64,000 nt of DNA, taken from NCBI RefSeq assembly GCF_003475325.1, contig NZ_QRQC01000003.1:62001-126000 (forward strand), in the 5' to 3' direction. The position numbers were made by a program, and so were the translations under genes. Under the pieces are notes generated by a model that was not told the DNA's origin, searched no databases, and worked only from the letters and a program-made list of their open reading frames with translations. How positions within the stretch are numbered: position 1 is the stretch's first letter; each line of letters starts with the position of its first letter. Positions 1-8,033 of this stretch are shown one piece after another. This stretch comes from Collinsella sp. AF33-16 (GTDB taxonomy: Bacteria > Actinomycetota > Coriobacteriia > Coriobacteriales > Coriobacteriaceae).

Positions 1-478
1 CGGTGACACCATCGGCCAAAACATTATTGGCCCAGTAGTGCGGGGCTTCCATGTCGAACCCGGGCACGCTTTGCTGCAGGTAATCGGCCGTGGTCGCCTC
101 GAGCTGCATCAGATCGCCCAGGCAGGTGTCGACGGGCGTGTCCGCCAAAATGATGGCGAGCAGCTGGGCATCGAGGACATGCGCATCGATGCGGACGATC
201 TTGAGCAGCTCATCGCGCATATCGTCGAACAGGCGGTTGCGCGTCTGCTCAAACTCCTCGTCGCTGCCCATGTCCTCGATGCGATGGAGCTCGTCGAGCA
301 GGTGGCGATGAACGCCGGCATAGGACAGCAGTGCCTGGGCATGCTCGGCCTGCGCATACTTTTGAGGATTCGCGCTAATGTCGTTATGGACAAGCTCGCG
401 TGCTGCATCGGTGAGCTCGGGGTGCGACGCCAGATAGGTGCGCTCCAGGTAGGCGGGGATGTAGACGCTCGGATCCAT
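1..478 (-). CDS. Hypothetical protein, N-terminal part (runs off window)
   Basis: The reading frame is open from an ATG at 478 to the window edge, giving 159 residues that begin MDPSVYIPAYLERTYLASHP. The sequence is soluble, acidic and helical with no membrane segment or motif I recognise. Its ATG overlaps the stop codon of the gene upstream by one base (TAATG), which implies translational coupling and a shared role with that gene. The partner has a repeat-like helical architecture, so both may be scaffold or TPR-like proteins. Function is unknown; that it is a real gene rests on the tight overlap and the typical codon pattern. Confidence 0.6.
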   Translation of the reverse strand, partial: MDPSVYIPAYLERTYLASHPELTDAARELVHNDISANPQKYAQAEHAQALLSYAGVHRHLLDELHRIEDMGSDEEFEQTRNRLFDDMRDELLKIVRIDAHVLDAQLLAIILADTPVDTCLGDLMQLEATTADYLQQSVPGFDMEAPHYWANNVLADGVT

Positions 479-1554
479 TAGAGGTCCCCTCCCTTAAATG
501 GAAGCCCCTGCTCGGCCGCGCGCAGGATGCGCTCGTCGATCTGGGAACGCACGATGTCGTTGGTGGCGATCCAGGCGGCAAAGCTGGCGTTGTCGGGAGC
601 GCCCAGGCCCTCCTGCAGTACCGGCGTCGCCTCGGACAATGCAAGGACAAGCTCGTCGGTCGAGCCCACGCCCACGTTAACGCGGGCATAGACGCCATCG
701 GGAAACTCGGTTTGGAAGTAGAGCGCCTCGGCGGCGTGGGGGCACGAACGCACAAGGATACGCAGGTAGTGTTCGGCACCCTCGTAGTCCAGCTCGCGCC
801 AGGCTGCGCTCATCAGTGCGATGAGCGTCCACGGGTCCAAGTCGCGCTCTGCATCCTTGGGACGGCGGCGCAGCGGGGTATTCGCGAGGTACGGCACGGA
901 GTGAGCGGAGCGAAAGCGCTTGAGCTCCTCGGCGGGGTATTCGAGCTTTGCCATGGCGAGCATCGCGGTGTGGCGGACACCAGCGGGGTCGTTGGGCGCA
1001 AAGTCCAAGCTGCGATTTGCGGCTTCGAGCGACATGCGATAGCGGCCGCTAATGAGGGCGCGCGATGCCAAGGCGGCAAGCCAGCGCAGATAGGGGCGGC
1101 GCGTGAGGTCGCCAGCGGCCTCACGCTCGTAGGGGTCCTGAGCCGAGGCGATCTTGAGCGCCAGGTCGTGTTCGACTTCATCGCACTTGGACACCAGGTA
1201 CTGTAAGTATTCCTCGTTGGATTCGGCGGTGAGCGCCGTCAGCATGCGCTGGGCATCCCAGTTGGCCGGATCGAGCGCGGCTGCCTCGCGGAGCATGTTC
1301 TCGGCTGCGGCTTCTTCTTGCTCTGCCTGGGCGTCGTCGGGGATAAAGGGGATGCGGTAGTCGACAGCCTCGACCACCTTGGCAATGAGGTGCCCGGCGC
1401 GGTCGCGGTCGTGCACGATGAGCGGCGCGGGGTTGCGGGTGAATTGCTCCATCAGACGCTCGACGGCGGGGCCGTCGGTGAGCGGGATATTGTCGCGGCG
1501 CAAGGCCTCAAGAACGAGGCGATGGCAATCCTCTTGAATGGGATCGAATGCCAT
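478..1554 (-). CDS. Hypothetical TPR-like helical protein
   Basis: This 358-residue protein begins MAFDPIQEDCHRLVLEALRR. I chose the ATG at 1554 because AAGGAGG lies just upstream, while the start ten codons earlier has no such site. The middle (about residues 90-300) contains paired helices resembling tetratricopeptide repeats, for example the stretches around AALDPANWDAQRMLTAL and RSLDFAPNDPAGVRHTAML. No catalytic motif or signal peptide is visible. It is the first gene of a coupled pair with the partial gene to its left. TPR-like proteins usually mediate protein contacts, but no specific role can be assigned. Confidence 0.65.
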   Translation of the reverse strand: MAFDPIQEDCHRLVLEALRRDNIPLTDGPAVERLMEQFTRNPAPLIVHDRDRAGHLIAKVVEAVDYRIPFIPDDAQAEQEEAAAENMLREAAALDPANWDAQRMLTALTAESNEEYLQYLVSKCDEVEHDLALKIASAQDPYEREAAGDLTRRPYLRWLAALASRALISGRYRMSLEAANRSLDFAPNDPAGVRHTAMLAMAKLEYPAEELKRFRSAHSVPYLANTPLRRRPKDAERDLDPWTLIALMSAAWRELDYEGAEHYLRILVRSCPHAAEALYFQTEFPDGVYARVNVGVGSTDELVLALSEATPVLQEGLGAPDNASFAAWIATNDIVRSQIDERILRAAEQGLPFKGGDL

Positions 1555-2054
1555 GGGGCCTCCTTTGCTGCGGTTAGGGTTCAAATGTCTCTATATAAAG
1601 TTCTAGTTTACCCGCATGTGGCACACCGGGGGTGCCGCACTTGGACATGCACCTTTGCACCACGAAGACGGATGTCGCACAAATGTCGGCACCTTGGACG
1701 ACTGAGTGGTATCACGGTGCCGCAAACGGTCGATTTTTGGCGGCGAACGGGGCGCATTTTGGAGGGGCACAGTCCTGCCCGGGATATGTGGTCAACCTTG
1801 ATAAAACGTTTGCCCAGCTTGGGAGTATGAATGCCCCACAAGGGTCTTCAGGGATAGAAAAAACGTTTCATCATTGTCGGCTTTAGGTGAATAACTGACC
1901 AACCAGAACGGTAGAATAGTGTTTGTCTGAGCGTTGAGACGTTTAGACATCGCGCATTGTCATCGCCGGCAACGCGCAAAACGGTCCTAACGGAGCCAAT
2001 CGGGTGCTCCGTTATATACGCAAGTCTAAGAGGGGCTTGTTTAGGAGGCACAGT
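1555..2054. other. Intergenic region, no supported gene
   Basis: About 500 bases between divergent genes. Short open frames exist here but none has a ribosome-binding site or a recognisable product. The right part carries a plausible minus-10 element (TAGAAT near 1911) and the strong Shine-Dalgarno AGGAGG at 2043-2048 that serves the dehydrogenase at 2055. The long leader of over 100 bases could hold regulation, but I see no convincing riboswitch or terminator. Confidence 0.4.
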
Positions 2055-3278
2055 ATGGGACGTTTTACCAATCCTCGCGATCTGTACTTTGGTGAGGGCG
2101 CTCGCCACGAGGTGAAGAACCTCAAGGGCAAGAAGGCCATCATCGTTTCTGGCGGCAGCTCTATGCGCCGCGGCGGGTTCTTGCAGGACGTTGAGGCCGA
2201 CCTTAAGGAAGGCGGCTTCGAGGTCAAGCTGTTCGAGGGCGTCGAGTCCGATCCGTCCATCGAGACGGTCATGAAGGGCGCCGAGGCCATGCGCGAGTTC
2301 GAGCCTGACTGGATTATCGCCATCGGCGGCGGCTCGCCCATCGATGCCGCTAAGGCCATGTGGGTCTTCTACGAGTATCCCGAGGAGTCCTTCGATAACA
2401 TCATCCAGCCGTTCAGCTTCCCCGAGCTGCGTCAGAAGGCTCATTTCTGCGCCATCTCCTCTACCTCCGGTACCGCTACCGAGGTCACTGCCTTCTCCGT
2501 CATCACCGACTACGCCAAGGGCATCAAGTACCCGCTGGCCGACTTCAACATCACCCCGGATGTCGCCATCGTCGACCCCGAGCTCACCTATACCATGCCT
2601 GCTAAGCTTTGCGCTCACACCGGCATGGACGCTCTGACCCACTGCATGGAGGCCTACGTTTCCACCTGCGCTTCTATGTTCACCGATGCCAACGCCCTGC
2701 ACGGCATCCGCGAGATCGTCGAGTGGCTGCCCAAGTCCTATGCTGGCGACCATGAGGCCCGTCAGCACATGCACGAGGCTCAGTGCATCGCCGGTATCGC
2801 CTTCTCCTCGGGCCTGCTCGGCATCGTTCACTCCATGGCTCACAAGACCGGTGCTGCCTTCGAGAACGGCCACATCATCCACGGTGCCGCTAACGCCATG
2901 TACCTGGGCAAGGTTATCCAGTGGAACTCCAAGGACCCGCGTGCTGCTGAGCGTTACGCTTACGTGGCCAAGGAGATCCTGCACCTTCCCGGCGAGACCA
3001 ACGAGGAGCTCATCGCTGCGCTCGTCCAGAAGATTCGCGACCTCAATGACCAGCTCAACATTCCGCAGTCCATCAAGGATTACGCGAATGGTGGCGTGAA
3101 GGTCGACGCCGAGAACCCGCAGATGGTTTCCGAGGAGGAGTTCCTCGCCAAGCTGCCCGAGATCGCTGCGAACGCCGAGACCGACGCCTGCACGCCCGAG
3201 AACCCGCGTGAGACCAAGGCTGCCGACTTCGAGAAGATCCTCAAGGCCTGCTACTACGACACCGACATCGATTTCTAA
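2055..3278 (+). CDS. Iron-containing alcohol dehydrogenase
   Basis: A 407-residue group III (iron-type) alcohol dehydrogenase. These enzymes interconvert alcohols and aldehydes with NAD(P)H in the cytoplasm, usually to dispose of reductant in fermentation. The N-terminal nucleotide domain has IAIGGGSPIDAAKAM, followed by the family signature STSGTATEVTAFSVI. The metal-binding half has the AHTGMDALTHCMEAY motif and two further histidine segments (IVHSMAHKTG and ENGHIIHGAANA). AGGAGG sits eight bases before the ATG at 2055, which decides the start over the ATG at 2004. It ends at its own terminator and is followed by two glycerol dehydrogenase genes. The exact alcohol substrate (butanol, propanediol, lactaldehyde) cannot be read from sequence. 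Confidence 0.9.
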   Translation: MGRFTNPRDLYFGEGARHEVKNLKGKKAIIVSGGSSMRRGGFLQDVEADLKEGGFEVKLFEGVESDPSIETVMKGAEAMREFEPDWIIAIGGGSPIDAAKAMWVFYEYPEESFDNIIQPFSFPELRQKAHFCAISSTSGTATEVTAFSVITDYAKGIKYPLADFNITPDVAIVDPELTYTMPAKLCAHTGMDALTHCMEAYVSTCASMFTDANALHGIREIVEWLPKSYAGDHEARQHMHEAQCIAGIAFSSGLLGIVHSMAHKTGAAFENGHIIHGAANAMYLGKVIQWNSKDPRAAERYAYVAKEILHLPGETNEELIAALVQKIRDLNDQLNIPQSIKDYANGGVKVDAENPQMVSEEEFLAKLPEIAANAETDACTPENPRETKAADFEKILKACYYDTDIDF

Positions 3279-3300
3279 TCGACTCTTGTTATCGTAACGA

Positions 3301-3344
3301 GGGGCTCCGCACGTATCCGTACGGAGCCCCTTTCTTTTTCTTTT
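3301..3344 (+). terminator. Rho-independent terminator after iron alcohol dehydrogenase
   Basis: GGGGCTCCG pairs with CGGAGCCCC across a 12-base loop, followed by a T-rich tract. It lies 22 bases after the stop codon at 3278 and only a few bases before the next gene, so that gene must depend on readthrough or on a promoter overlapping this region. Confidence 0.85.
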
Positions 3345-3354
3345 AGAGAATGGG

Positions 3355-4461
3355 ATGGTTATGGCTGCAATTTTCAATAGCCCCAGCAAGTACATCCAGG
3401 GCCCGGACGAGCTGGCCAAGCTCGGCTCTTATGTTGAGCCGCTTGGCGCTAAGGCCCTCGTCATCGTGACGCCTTCGGGCAAGAAGCGCGTCGGTGCCAA
3501 GATCGAGGGCGGCTTTGCCGAGGCTAAGGCCGAGCTGCTGTTTGAGGACTTTAACGGTGAGTGCTCCAAGGGCGAGGTCGATCGCCTGGTTGCGCTCGCT
3601 CGCGACAACGGTTGCGACATCATCGTCGGCGTCGGTGGCGGCAAGATTCTCGACACCGCGAAGGCCGTCGCCTATTACCTGGAGTCCCCGGTTATCATTT
3701 GCCCCACCATTGCTTCGACCGATGCCCCGTGTTCGGCGCTCTCCGTGCTCTATACCGATGACGGCCAGTTCGACAAGTATCTCTTCCTTAAGGCAAACCC
3801 CAATATTGTCCTTATGGACACGACGGTTATCGCGGCGAGCCCGGTGCGCCTGACGGTTTCCGGTATGGGCGATGCGCTCGCAACCTATTTCGAGGCCCAG
3901 GCAACGCACGATGCCGACGGTGGCACCTGCGCTGGCGGCAAGGGCGGAATGGCCGGCCTGGCGCTCGCCAAGCTCTGCTACGAGACACTTATGGCCGACG
4001 GCGTCAAGGCTAAGGTCGCGCTGGAGAAGGGAGCGTTGACGCCTGCCGTCGAGCATATCATCGAGGCCAATACGCTGCTTTCGGGCATTGGCTTTGAGAG
4101 CTCGGGCCTTGCTGCTGCTCATGCCATCCACAATGGCCTGACGATGCTGCCCGAGTGCCACGGCATGTATCACGGCGAGAAGGTCGCCTTTGGCACTATC
4201 GTCCAGCTGGTACTCGAGGATGCCCCGACTGAGAAACTCGAGGAAGTCTTGGGCTTCTGCATTGAGCTGGGCCTGCCGGTCACGATGAAGGAACTTGGCG
4301 TTGCCGAGCTTACGCGCGAGCAGGCCATGATTGTTGCCGAGGCCGCCTGCGCGCCCGATGACACCATGTGCAACATGCCGTTTGAGGTGACGCCCGAGAT
4401 GGTCGCAAACGCCATTCTGGGTGCAGACGCACTGGGCCACTACTATCTCATGGATGAGTAA
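3355..4461 (+). CDS. gldA: Glycerol dehydrogenase
   Basis: This 368-residue protein matches the GldA family along its length. It oxidises glycerol to dihydroxyacetone with NAD+ and needs zinc. Family hallmarks are SPSKYIQGPDEL at the N-terminus, GVGGGKILDTAKA for NAD binding, the near-invariant IASTDAPCSALSVLYTD, GMGDALATYFEAQA carrying the aspartate zinc ligand, and AAAHAIHNGLT plus MYHGEKVAFG carrying the two histidine ligands. The start may be ATG 3355 or ATG 3361; the second better fits the usual N-terminus and neither has a strong ribosome-binding site. Together with its paralogue at 4609 and the dehydrogenase at 2055 it suggests anaerobic glycerol or polyol metabolism. Confidence 0.92.
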   Translation: MVMAAIFNSPSKYIQGPDELAKLGSYVEPLGAKALVIVTPSGKKRVGAKIEGGFAEAKAELLFEDFNGECSKGEVDRLVALARDNGCDIIVGVGGGKILDTAKAVAYYLESPVIICPTIASTDAPCSALSVLYTDDGQFDKYLFLKANPNIVLMDTTVIAASPVRLTVSGMGDALATYFEAQATHDADGGTCAGGKGGMAGLALAKLCYETLMADGVKAKVALEKGALTPAVEHIIEANTLLSGIGFESSGLAAAHAIHNGLTMLPECHGMYHGEKVAFGTIVQLVLEDAPTEKLEEVLGFCIELGLPVTMKELGVAELTREQAMIVAEAACAPDDTMCNMPFEVTPEMVANAILGADALGHYYLMDE

Positions 4462-4475
4462 ATCAAGCTAAGGAA

Positions 4476-4509
4476 GGGGCAAAGCCAGCAGACGGCTTTG
4501 CCCCTTTTT
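4476..4509 (+). terminator. Rho-independent terminator after gldA
   Basis: GGGGCAAAGCC at 4476-4486 pairs exactly with GGCTTTGCCCC at 4494-4504 and is followed by TTTTT. It sits 15 bases after the gldA stop codon. Confidence 0.9.
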
Positions 4510-4513
4510 GCTA

Positions 4514-4578
4514 TGGTGCAAACTAACCTGACCCCATCGCACCAAGTTGGTGCAAAGGGGTCAGGTTACTTTGCACCA
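4514..4578. repeat. Long intergenic palindrome (REP-like)
   Basis: Two 22-base arms, 4514-4535 and 4557-4578, are inverted copies with one mismatch and contain CTAACCTGACCCC and GGGGTCAGGTTA. The 21-base centre itself folds as GCACCA/TGGTGC. The nested hairpin sits between the gldA terminator and the next gene, outside any coding frame. Similar palindromes built around a GGG-A/C core occur at 7137 and 61916. Confidence 0.7.
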
Positions 4579-4608
4579 ATCGTTGTTTGATGAAGGGCGG
4601 ATTCTCGT

Positions 4609-5676
4609 ATGGCGCTTCCTATGGTTTACGGCGGTCCCGGCCGGTATGTTCAGGGGCCGGGCGAACTTTCGCGTCAGGGCAGGTATTTGTCATGGTTGGG
4701 CTGCGCTGCCTATGTCTTGTTTGACCAGGGCACCGAGGATCGGCTGTGCAGGCAGATCGTCGATGGATTTCTGGATGAAGATCTAAGCGAGCCGTTCTTT
4801 AAGATTTACAACGGTCCGTGTACGGAAGATGCCGTTGTCGAAATGGCCAAGGAAGCCCGGGCCGAGTATTGCGACATGGTGGTGGGCATTGGCGGCGGCA
4901 AGATGCTCGATATCGCAAAGGCCGTTGCGTTTTATGCTGAGCTGCCGTTGTGCGTATGCCCCACGGCGGCTTCGATGGACGGTCCGTGCAGCGCGATTTC
5001 GGTGCTGTATCACGAGGACGGGTCGTTCGACCGCTACCTGGTGCTCGACAAAAATCCCGATCTGGTCGTGGTTGATACCAACGTGGTTGCGGCAGCACCA
5101 CTGCGGATGACGGTCGCCGGTATGGGCGACGCACTGGCAACGTACTTCGAGGCGCGTTCATGCGCCGCGGCGAGAGGTGCGAACGAACACGGTGGCGCGC
5201 CGGGACACTTGGCCTTGGTTACGGCTCGTGCCTGCTATGACACGCTCATGGAGTGCGGCGTCGCTGCCAAGCGCGATCTCAAAAAGGGCCGTATATCGCC
5301 GGCGGTTGAGCGCCTGATCGAGTGCAATATTCTGCTCTCGGGCGTCGGCTTTGAGAGCGGCGGCTTGGCGTTGGCGCATGCCATCGCCAACGGCCTGACG
5401 ATTTTGCCCGAGTGCAAGGCTATGCACGGCGAGGCCGTAGCGTTTGGTCTGGTGGTCCAGCTTCGTCTGGAGCGCGCGCCCGAGCTTGATCAGGTGCTCG
5501 AGTTATGCCAGCGCGTTGGTCTGCCGACGACGCTCGCGGAGCTGGGTCTTGACGAGATTTCCGATGCCGACCTGCAGGGTGTTGCAAATGCGGTCTTTAG
5601 AAACGAGCGTAATATGGCCAACGAGCAGGTCAAGGTGACCAAACAAAAGCTCGTGCAGCTCATGTGCGAGGCATAG
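4609..5676 (+). CDS. Glycerol dehydrogenase paralogue
   Basis: A 355-residue member of the same family as the gene before it, clearly diverged. It keeps GIGGGKMLDIAKA for NAD binding, AASMDGPCSAISVLYHED in place of the usual STDAPCSALS segment, GMGDALATYFEARSC with the aspartate ligand, and LALAHAIANGLT and AMHGEAVAFG with the histidine ligands, so a zinc site is likely intact. The segment between the two histidines is one residue shorter than in its neighbour. It probably acts on glycerol or a related diol or keto-sugar, and the substrate may differ. It starts after the palindrome at 4514-4578 and has only a weak ribosome-binding site, so the start is moderately certain. Confidence 0.85.
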   Translation: MALPMVYGGPGRYVQGPGELSRQGRYLSWLGCAAYVLFDQGTEDRLCRQIVDGFLDEDLSEPFFKIYNGPCTEDAVVEMAKEARAEYCDMVVGIGGGKMLDIAKAVAFYAELPLCVCPTAASMDGPCSAISVLYHEDGSFDRYLVLDKNPDLVVVDTNVVAAAPLRMTVAGMGDALATYFEARSCAAARGANEHGGAPGHLALVTARACYDTLMECGVAAKRDLKKGRISPAVERLIECNILLSGVGFESGGLALAHAIANGLTILPECKAMHGEAVAFGLVVQLRLERAPELDQVLELCQRVGLPTTLAELGLDEISDADLQGVANAVFRNERNMANEQVKVTKQKLVQLMCEA

Positions 5677-5827
5677 TTTGGCGCTTGATTGACCTTGTGC
5701 AATCGAGGTGGCGATAGGCCATGGGCTATTTGCCGCAAAGATGCTCCGCGTGTAATTTGCTCGAGGCGTGGGCCGATAGCGTATCATTATCTCTTGCTTG
5801 TTTGCACTGCTCAGGGAGGGGCCGCGC

Positions 5828-7081
5828 ATGGCGCAGGAACACGATCTGTTTGATGACATTATCGAGATCAGCAAGGGTTTCGACTTTCTTAAAAACCCGC
5901 TTGGCGGCGTGACCGATGCGCTCGATCCGTCGGCGCCGCAGTGGAATCCTGCCGACTATAAGGAGCGTCCGCGCGGCAACACCATTCCGTGCCTGACCTG
6001 CAAAAACGAAAAGAGCGGCTGCACCGCGTGCATGGACGTGTGCCCGGTCAACGCTATCGAGGTCGAGGAAGACGCCATCGAGATCCTCGACTCCTGTCGC
6101 AAGTGCGGCCTGTGCGCCGCTGCCTGTCCGACCGAGGCGATCATCTCGCCGCGCTTGGCGCCCAAAAACCTGTATGACGACATCGTCTCTGCTGCTACGA
6201 GCCACGAGACCGCCTACGTCACCTGCACGCGCGCCCTCAAGCGCATGCCGCGCGAAAACGAAGTCGTCGTTGCCTGCGTGGGCGATATTACGGCCGAGAC
6301 TTGGCTCTCGGTACTGGCCGACTATCCCAACGTGAGTGTGTACCTGCCGTTGGGCGTGTGCGATAAATGCCGCAACACCGGCGGTGAGGACATGCTGGGC
6401 GAGGCGATTGCGAAGGCCGAGGAGTGGTCTGGCACGGGTATGGGCCTGGAGGTCGACCCCAAGAGCCTCAAGTGCCATAAGCGCCGCGAGTACGAGCGCA
6501 AGGAGTACATGGAAAAAATTGCCCGCACCACGGGCCTGACGGTGACCAAGCTCAATCCGGCGACGGCGGCGCTGGCCTCGGTGACGCAGAAGCTCAAAGC
6601 CCATCGTCATCAGATTACCCAGCTGGAGCGCACGCTCAACACCATGTGCGGCACCACGACGACCAAGCGCCGCCGTACGCTTACACACGGGCGGCAGCTG
6701 GTGCTCTCGACGCTGCAAAACCACCCCGAGCTTGCCCAGAACATGCAGGTGAGCACGCCGGAGTGCGATTTTGACAAGTGCACGTCGTGCGGCGAGTGCG
6801 TCAATGTATGCCCCACGTTCGCCTGCGATTTGGTGGGAAGCGGCCGCTTTGCGTTGGAGTCCACGTATTGCTTGGGCTGCGGTGCCTGCGTCAAGGTGTG
6901 CCCCGAGCATGCGCTCAAGTTGGTTGAGCATGACGCGTCCAATCTGGTCGTCGTCGATCCCGAAGCCGAGGAGAAGGCCGCCCAGAAGGCGAAGGCTCAC
7001 GAAGAAGCTGAGAAGGTCAAGGCCGAAGCAAAGGCCAAGCTCGACAAGATGCTCGATCAGGTGGAGAAGCTCGCGGACTAG
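5828..7081 (+). CDS. Polyferredoxin-like 4Fe-4S protein
   Basis: A 417-residue cytoplasmic iron-sulfur protein with two pairs of cysteine clusters. The N-terminal pair is CTACMDVCP and CRKCGLCAAACP (about residues 60-105); the C-terminal pair is CTSCGECVNVCP and CLGCGACVKVCP (about residues 315-365). The middle holds extra cysteines (VTCTRAL, VCDKCRN) and a lysine/arginine-rich helical segment; the tail is an Ala/Lys/Glu-rich coiled coil. Such proteins shuttle electrons between redox enzymes. A GGGAGGGG ribosome-binding site precedes ATG 5828, ten codons inside the longest frame. No redox partner is adjacent except the dehydrogenases upstream, so its electron donor and acceptor are unknown. 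Confidence 0.8.
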   Translation: MAQEHDLFDDIIEISKGFDFLKNPLGGVTDALDPSAPQWNPADYKERPRGNTIPCLTCKNEKSGCTACMDVCPVNAIEVEEDAIEILDSCRKCGLCAAACPTEAIISPRLAPKNLYDDIVSAATSHETAYVTCTRALKRMPRENEVVVACVGDITAETWLSVLADYPNVSVYLPLGVCDKCRNTGGEDMLGEAIAKAEEWSGTGMGLEVDPKSLKCHKRREYERKEYMEKIARTTGLTVTKLNPATAALASVTQKLKAHRHQITQLERTLNTMCGTTTTKRRRTLTHGRQLVLSTLQNHPELAQNMQVSTPECDFDKCTSCGECVNVCPTFACDLVGSGRFALESTYCLGCGACVKVCPEHALKLVEHDASNLVVVDPEAEEKAAQKAKAHEEAEKVKAEAKAKLDKMLDQVEKLAD

Positions 7082-7100
7082 CTAAACGAGCGTAAATGAT

Positions 7101-7131
7101 GGCCGGTGGGACAGGTACTGCTCCACCGGCC
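7101..7131. repeat. Hairpin, GGCCGGTGG inverted repeat
   Basis: GGCCGGTGG at 7101-7109 pairs with CCACCGGCC at 7123-7131. It sits between the convergent polyferredoxin and GntR genes and could help end transcription, though no T run follows on the plus side. Confidence 0.5.
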
Positions 7132-7136
7132 AAAAA

Positions 7137-7203
7137 AGTTGCGGTGGGATAGTTCCTGTTTTGCCCTTAAGCTGGCCATTCTAGGAACTATCCCACCGCA
7201 ACT
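7137..7203. repeat. Perfect 21-bp inverted repeat (REP-like)
   Basis: The 21 bases at 7137-7157 (containing GCGGTGGGATAGTTCC) recur as an exact inverted copy at 7183-7203, with a 25-base loop. It lies in the convergent gap between the polyferredoxin and GntR genes. The arms match no coding sequence. It may act as a bidirectional terminator or be a dispersed palindromic element. Confidence 0.75.
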
Positions 7204-7212
7204 AATAGATGG

Positions 7213-7968
7213 TTAGTTCATGCTGCTTTGATGGCCGGTTCGACCGGTACCGTTGCGCGTCACGGTTTCATGGAGCAAAAAGAACCCGGGGACCTGTTTG
7301 GTCTCGGTGTATTCCATAAGGATGCCGTCGGCGTTGTAGGTCTGCCCGCGTATAACGGCGAGTGCGTTAAAGTCGTCGAGATCGAGCACGCGCGTATCCT
7401 CGGGCGTGGGATGCTCGATCGTTACATCGCGTTTGCCCGTGGCAATCCTAATGCCAAGATCTTCTTCGAGGTAACGATAGATCGAGTCGTTGACAATCTC
7501 GGGTGTCAGCCCCGGTACTTGTGAGCTTAGGTAATAGGAGTCGTCGGAGCACACGGCTTGTCCGTCTGCATAACGGATGCGTTTGGCGCGTGTGAGCTCA
7601 CAGCCTTCGGGAAACCCAGTAATCTTGGAGAGCGCCTTGCTGCAGATGAGGAGCTCAAAGACGGTGGTGACAGTCTTGAGCTCAAAGCCTCGGTTGACCG
7701 CGATTTCCTTAAAGGTCTCGAGTCCGCCGCCACCACGACTCTTCTCGTCACTGATGTTGCGAATGACGCGCATGCCTTTGCCTTGCTGGGGGAGCACGTA
7801 ACCATCTGCCGCAAGCATCGAGATGGCGCGACGGACCGTCATGCGCGAACAGTCAAACAGCTGCGTGAGCTCAGTCTCCGAAGGCAGATAACTCTGATAG
7901 GCGTATGTGCCGTCGTCAATCGACTGCTTCACGTTGTCATAAATAGTTTGGAAGATGGCTCGCGCCAT
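7213..7968 (-). CDS. GntR-family repressor with UTRA domain
   Basis: A 251-residue regulator. Residues 1-70 form the winged helix-turn-helix (LPSETELTQLFDCSRMTVRRAISMLAADGYV, split here as PSETELTQLF and SRMTVRRAISML), followed by QGKGMRV and a C-terminal UTRA ligand domain (about 90-240) like TreR and other sugar-phosphate sensors. It lies downstream of the dehydrogenase at 8034 on the same strand, across the divergent promoter from the PTS and GH4 genes. It is therefore the likely local repressor, released by the imported disaccharide phosphate or a product. The paired sites at 9125-9140 and 9256-9271 are candidate operators. Confidence 0.88.
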   Translation of the reverse strand: MARAIFQTIYDNVKQSIDDGTYAYQSYLPSETELTQLFDCSRMTVRRAISMLAADGYVLPQQGKGMRVIRNISDEKSRGGGGLETFKEIAVNRGFELKTVTTVFELLICSKALSKITGFPEGCELTRAKRIRYADGQAVCSDDSYYLSSQVPGLTPEIVNDSIYRYLEEDLGIRIATGKRDVTIEHPTPEDTRVLDLDDFNALAVIRGQTYNADGILMEYTETKQVPGFFLLHETVTRNGTGRTGHQSSMN

Positions 7969-8033
7969 GACGGTCTCCTAGAGCTGGGTGCGCGAACGAC
8001 GGGTGAGGGCCGCCCGCGCAGGTGTCAATCGAT

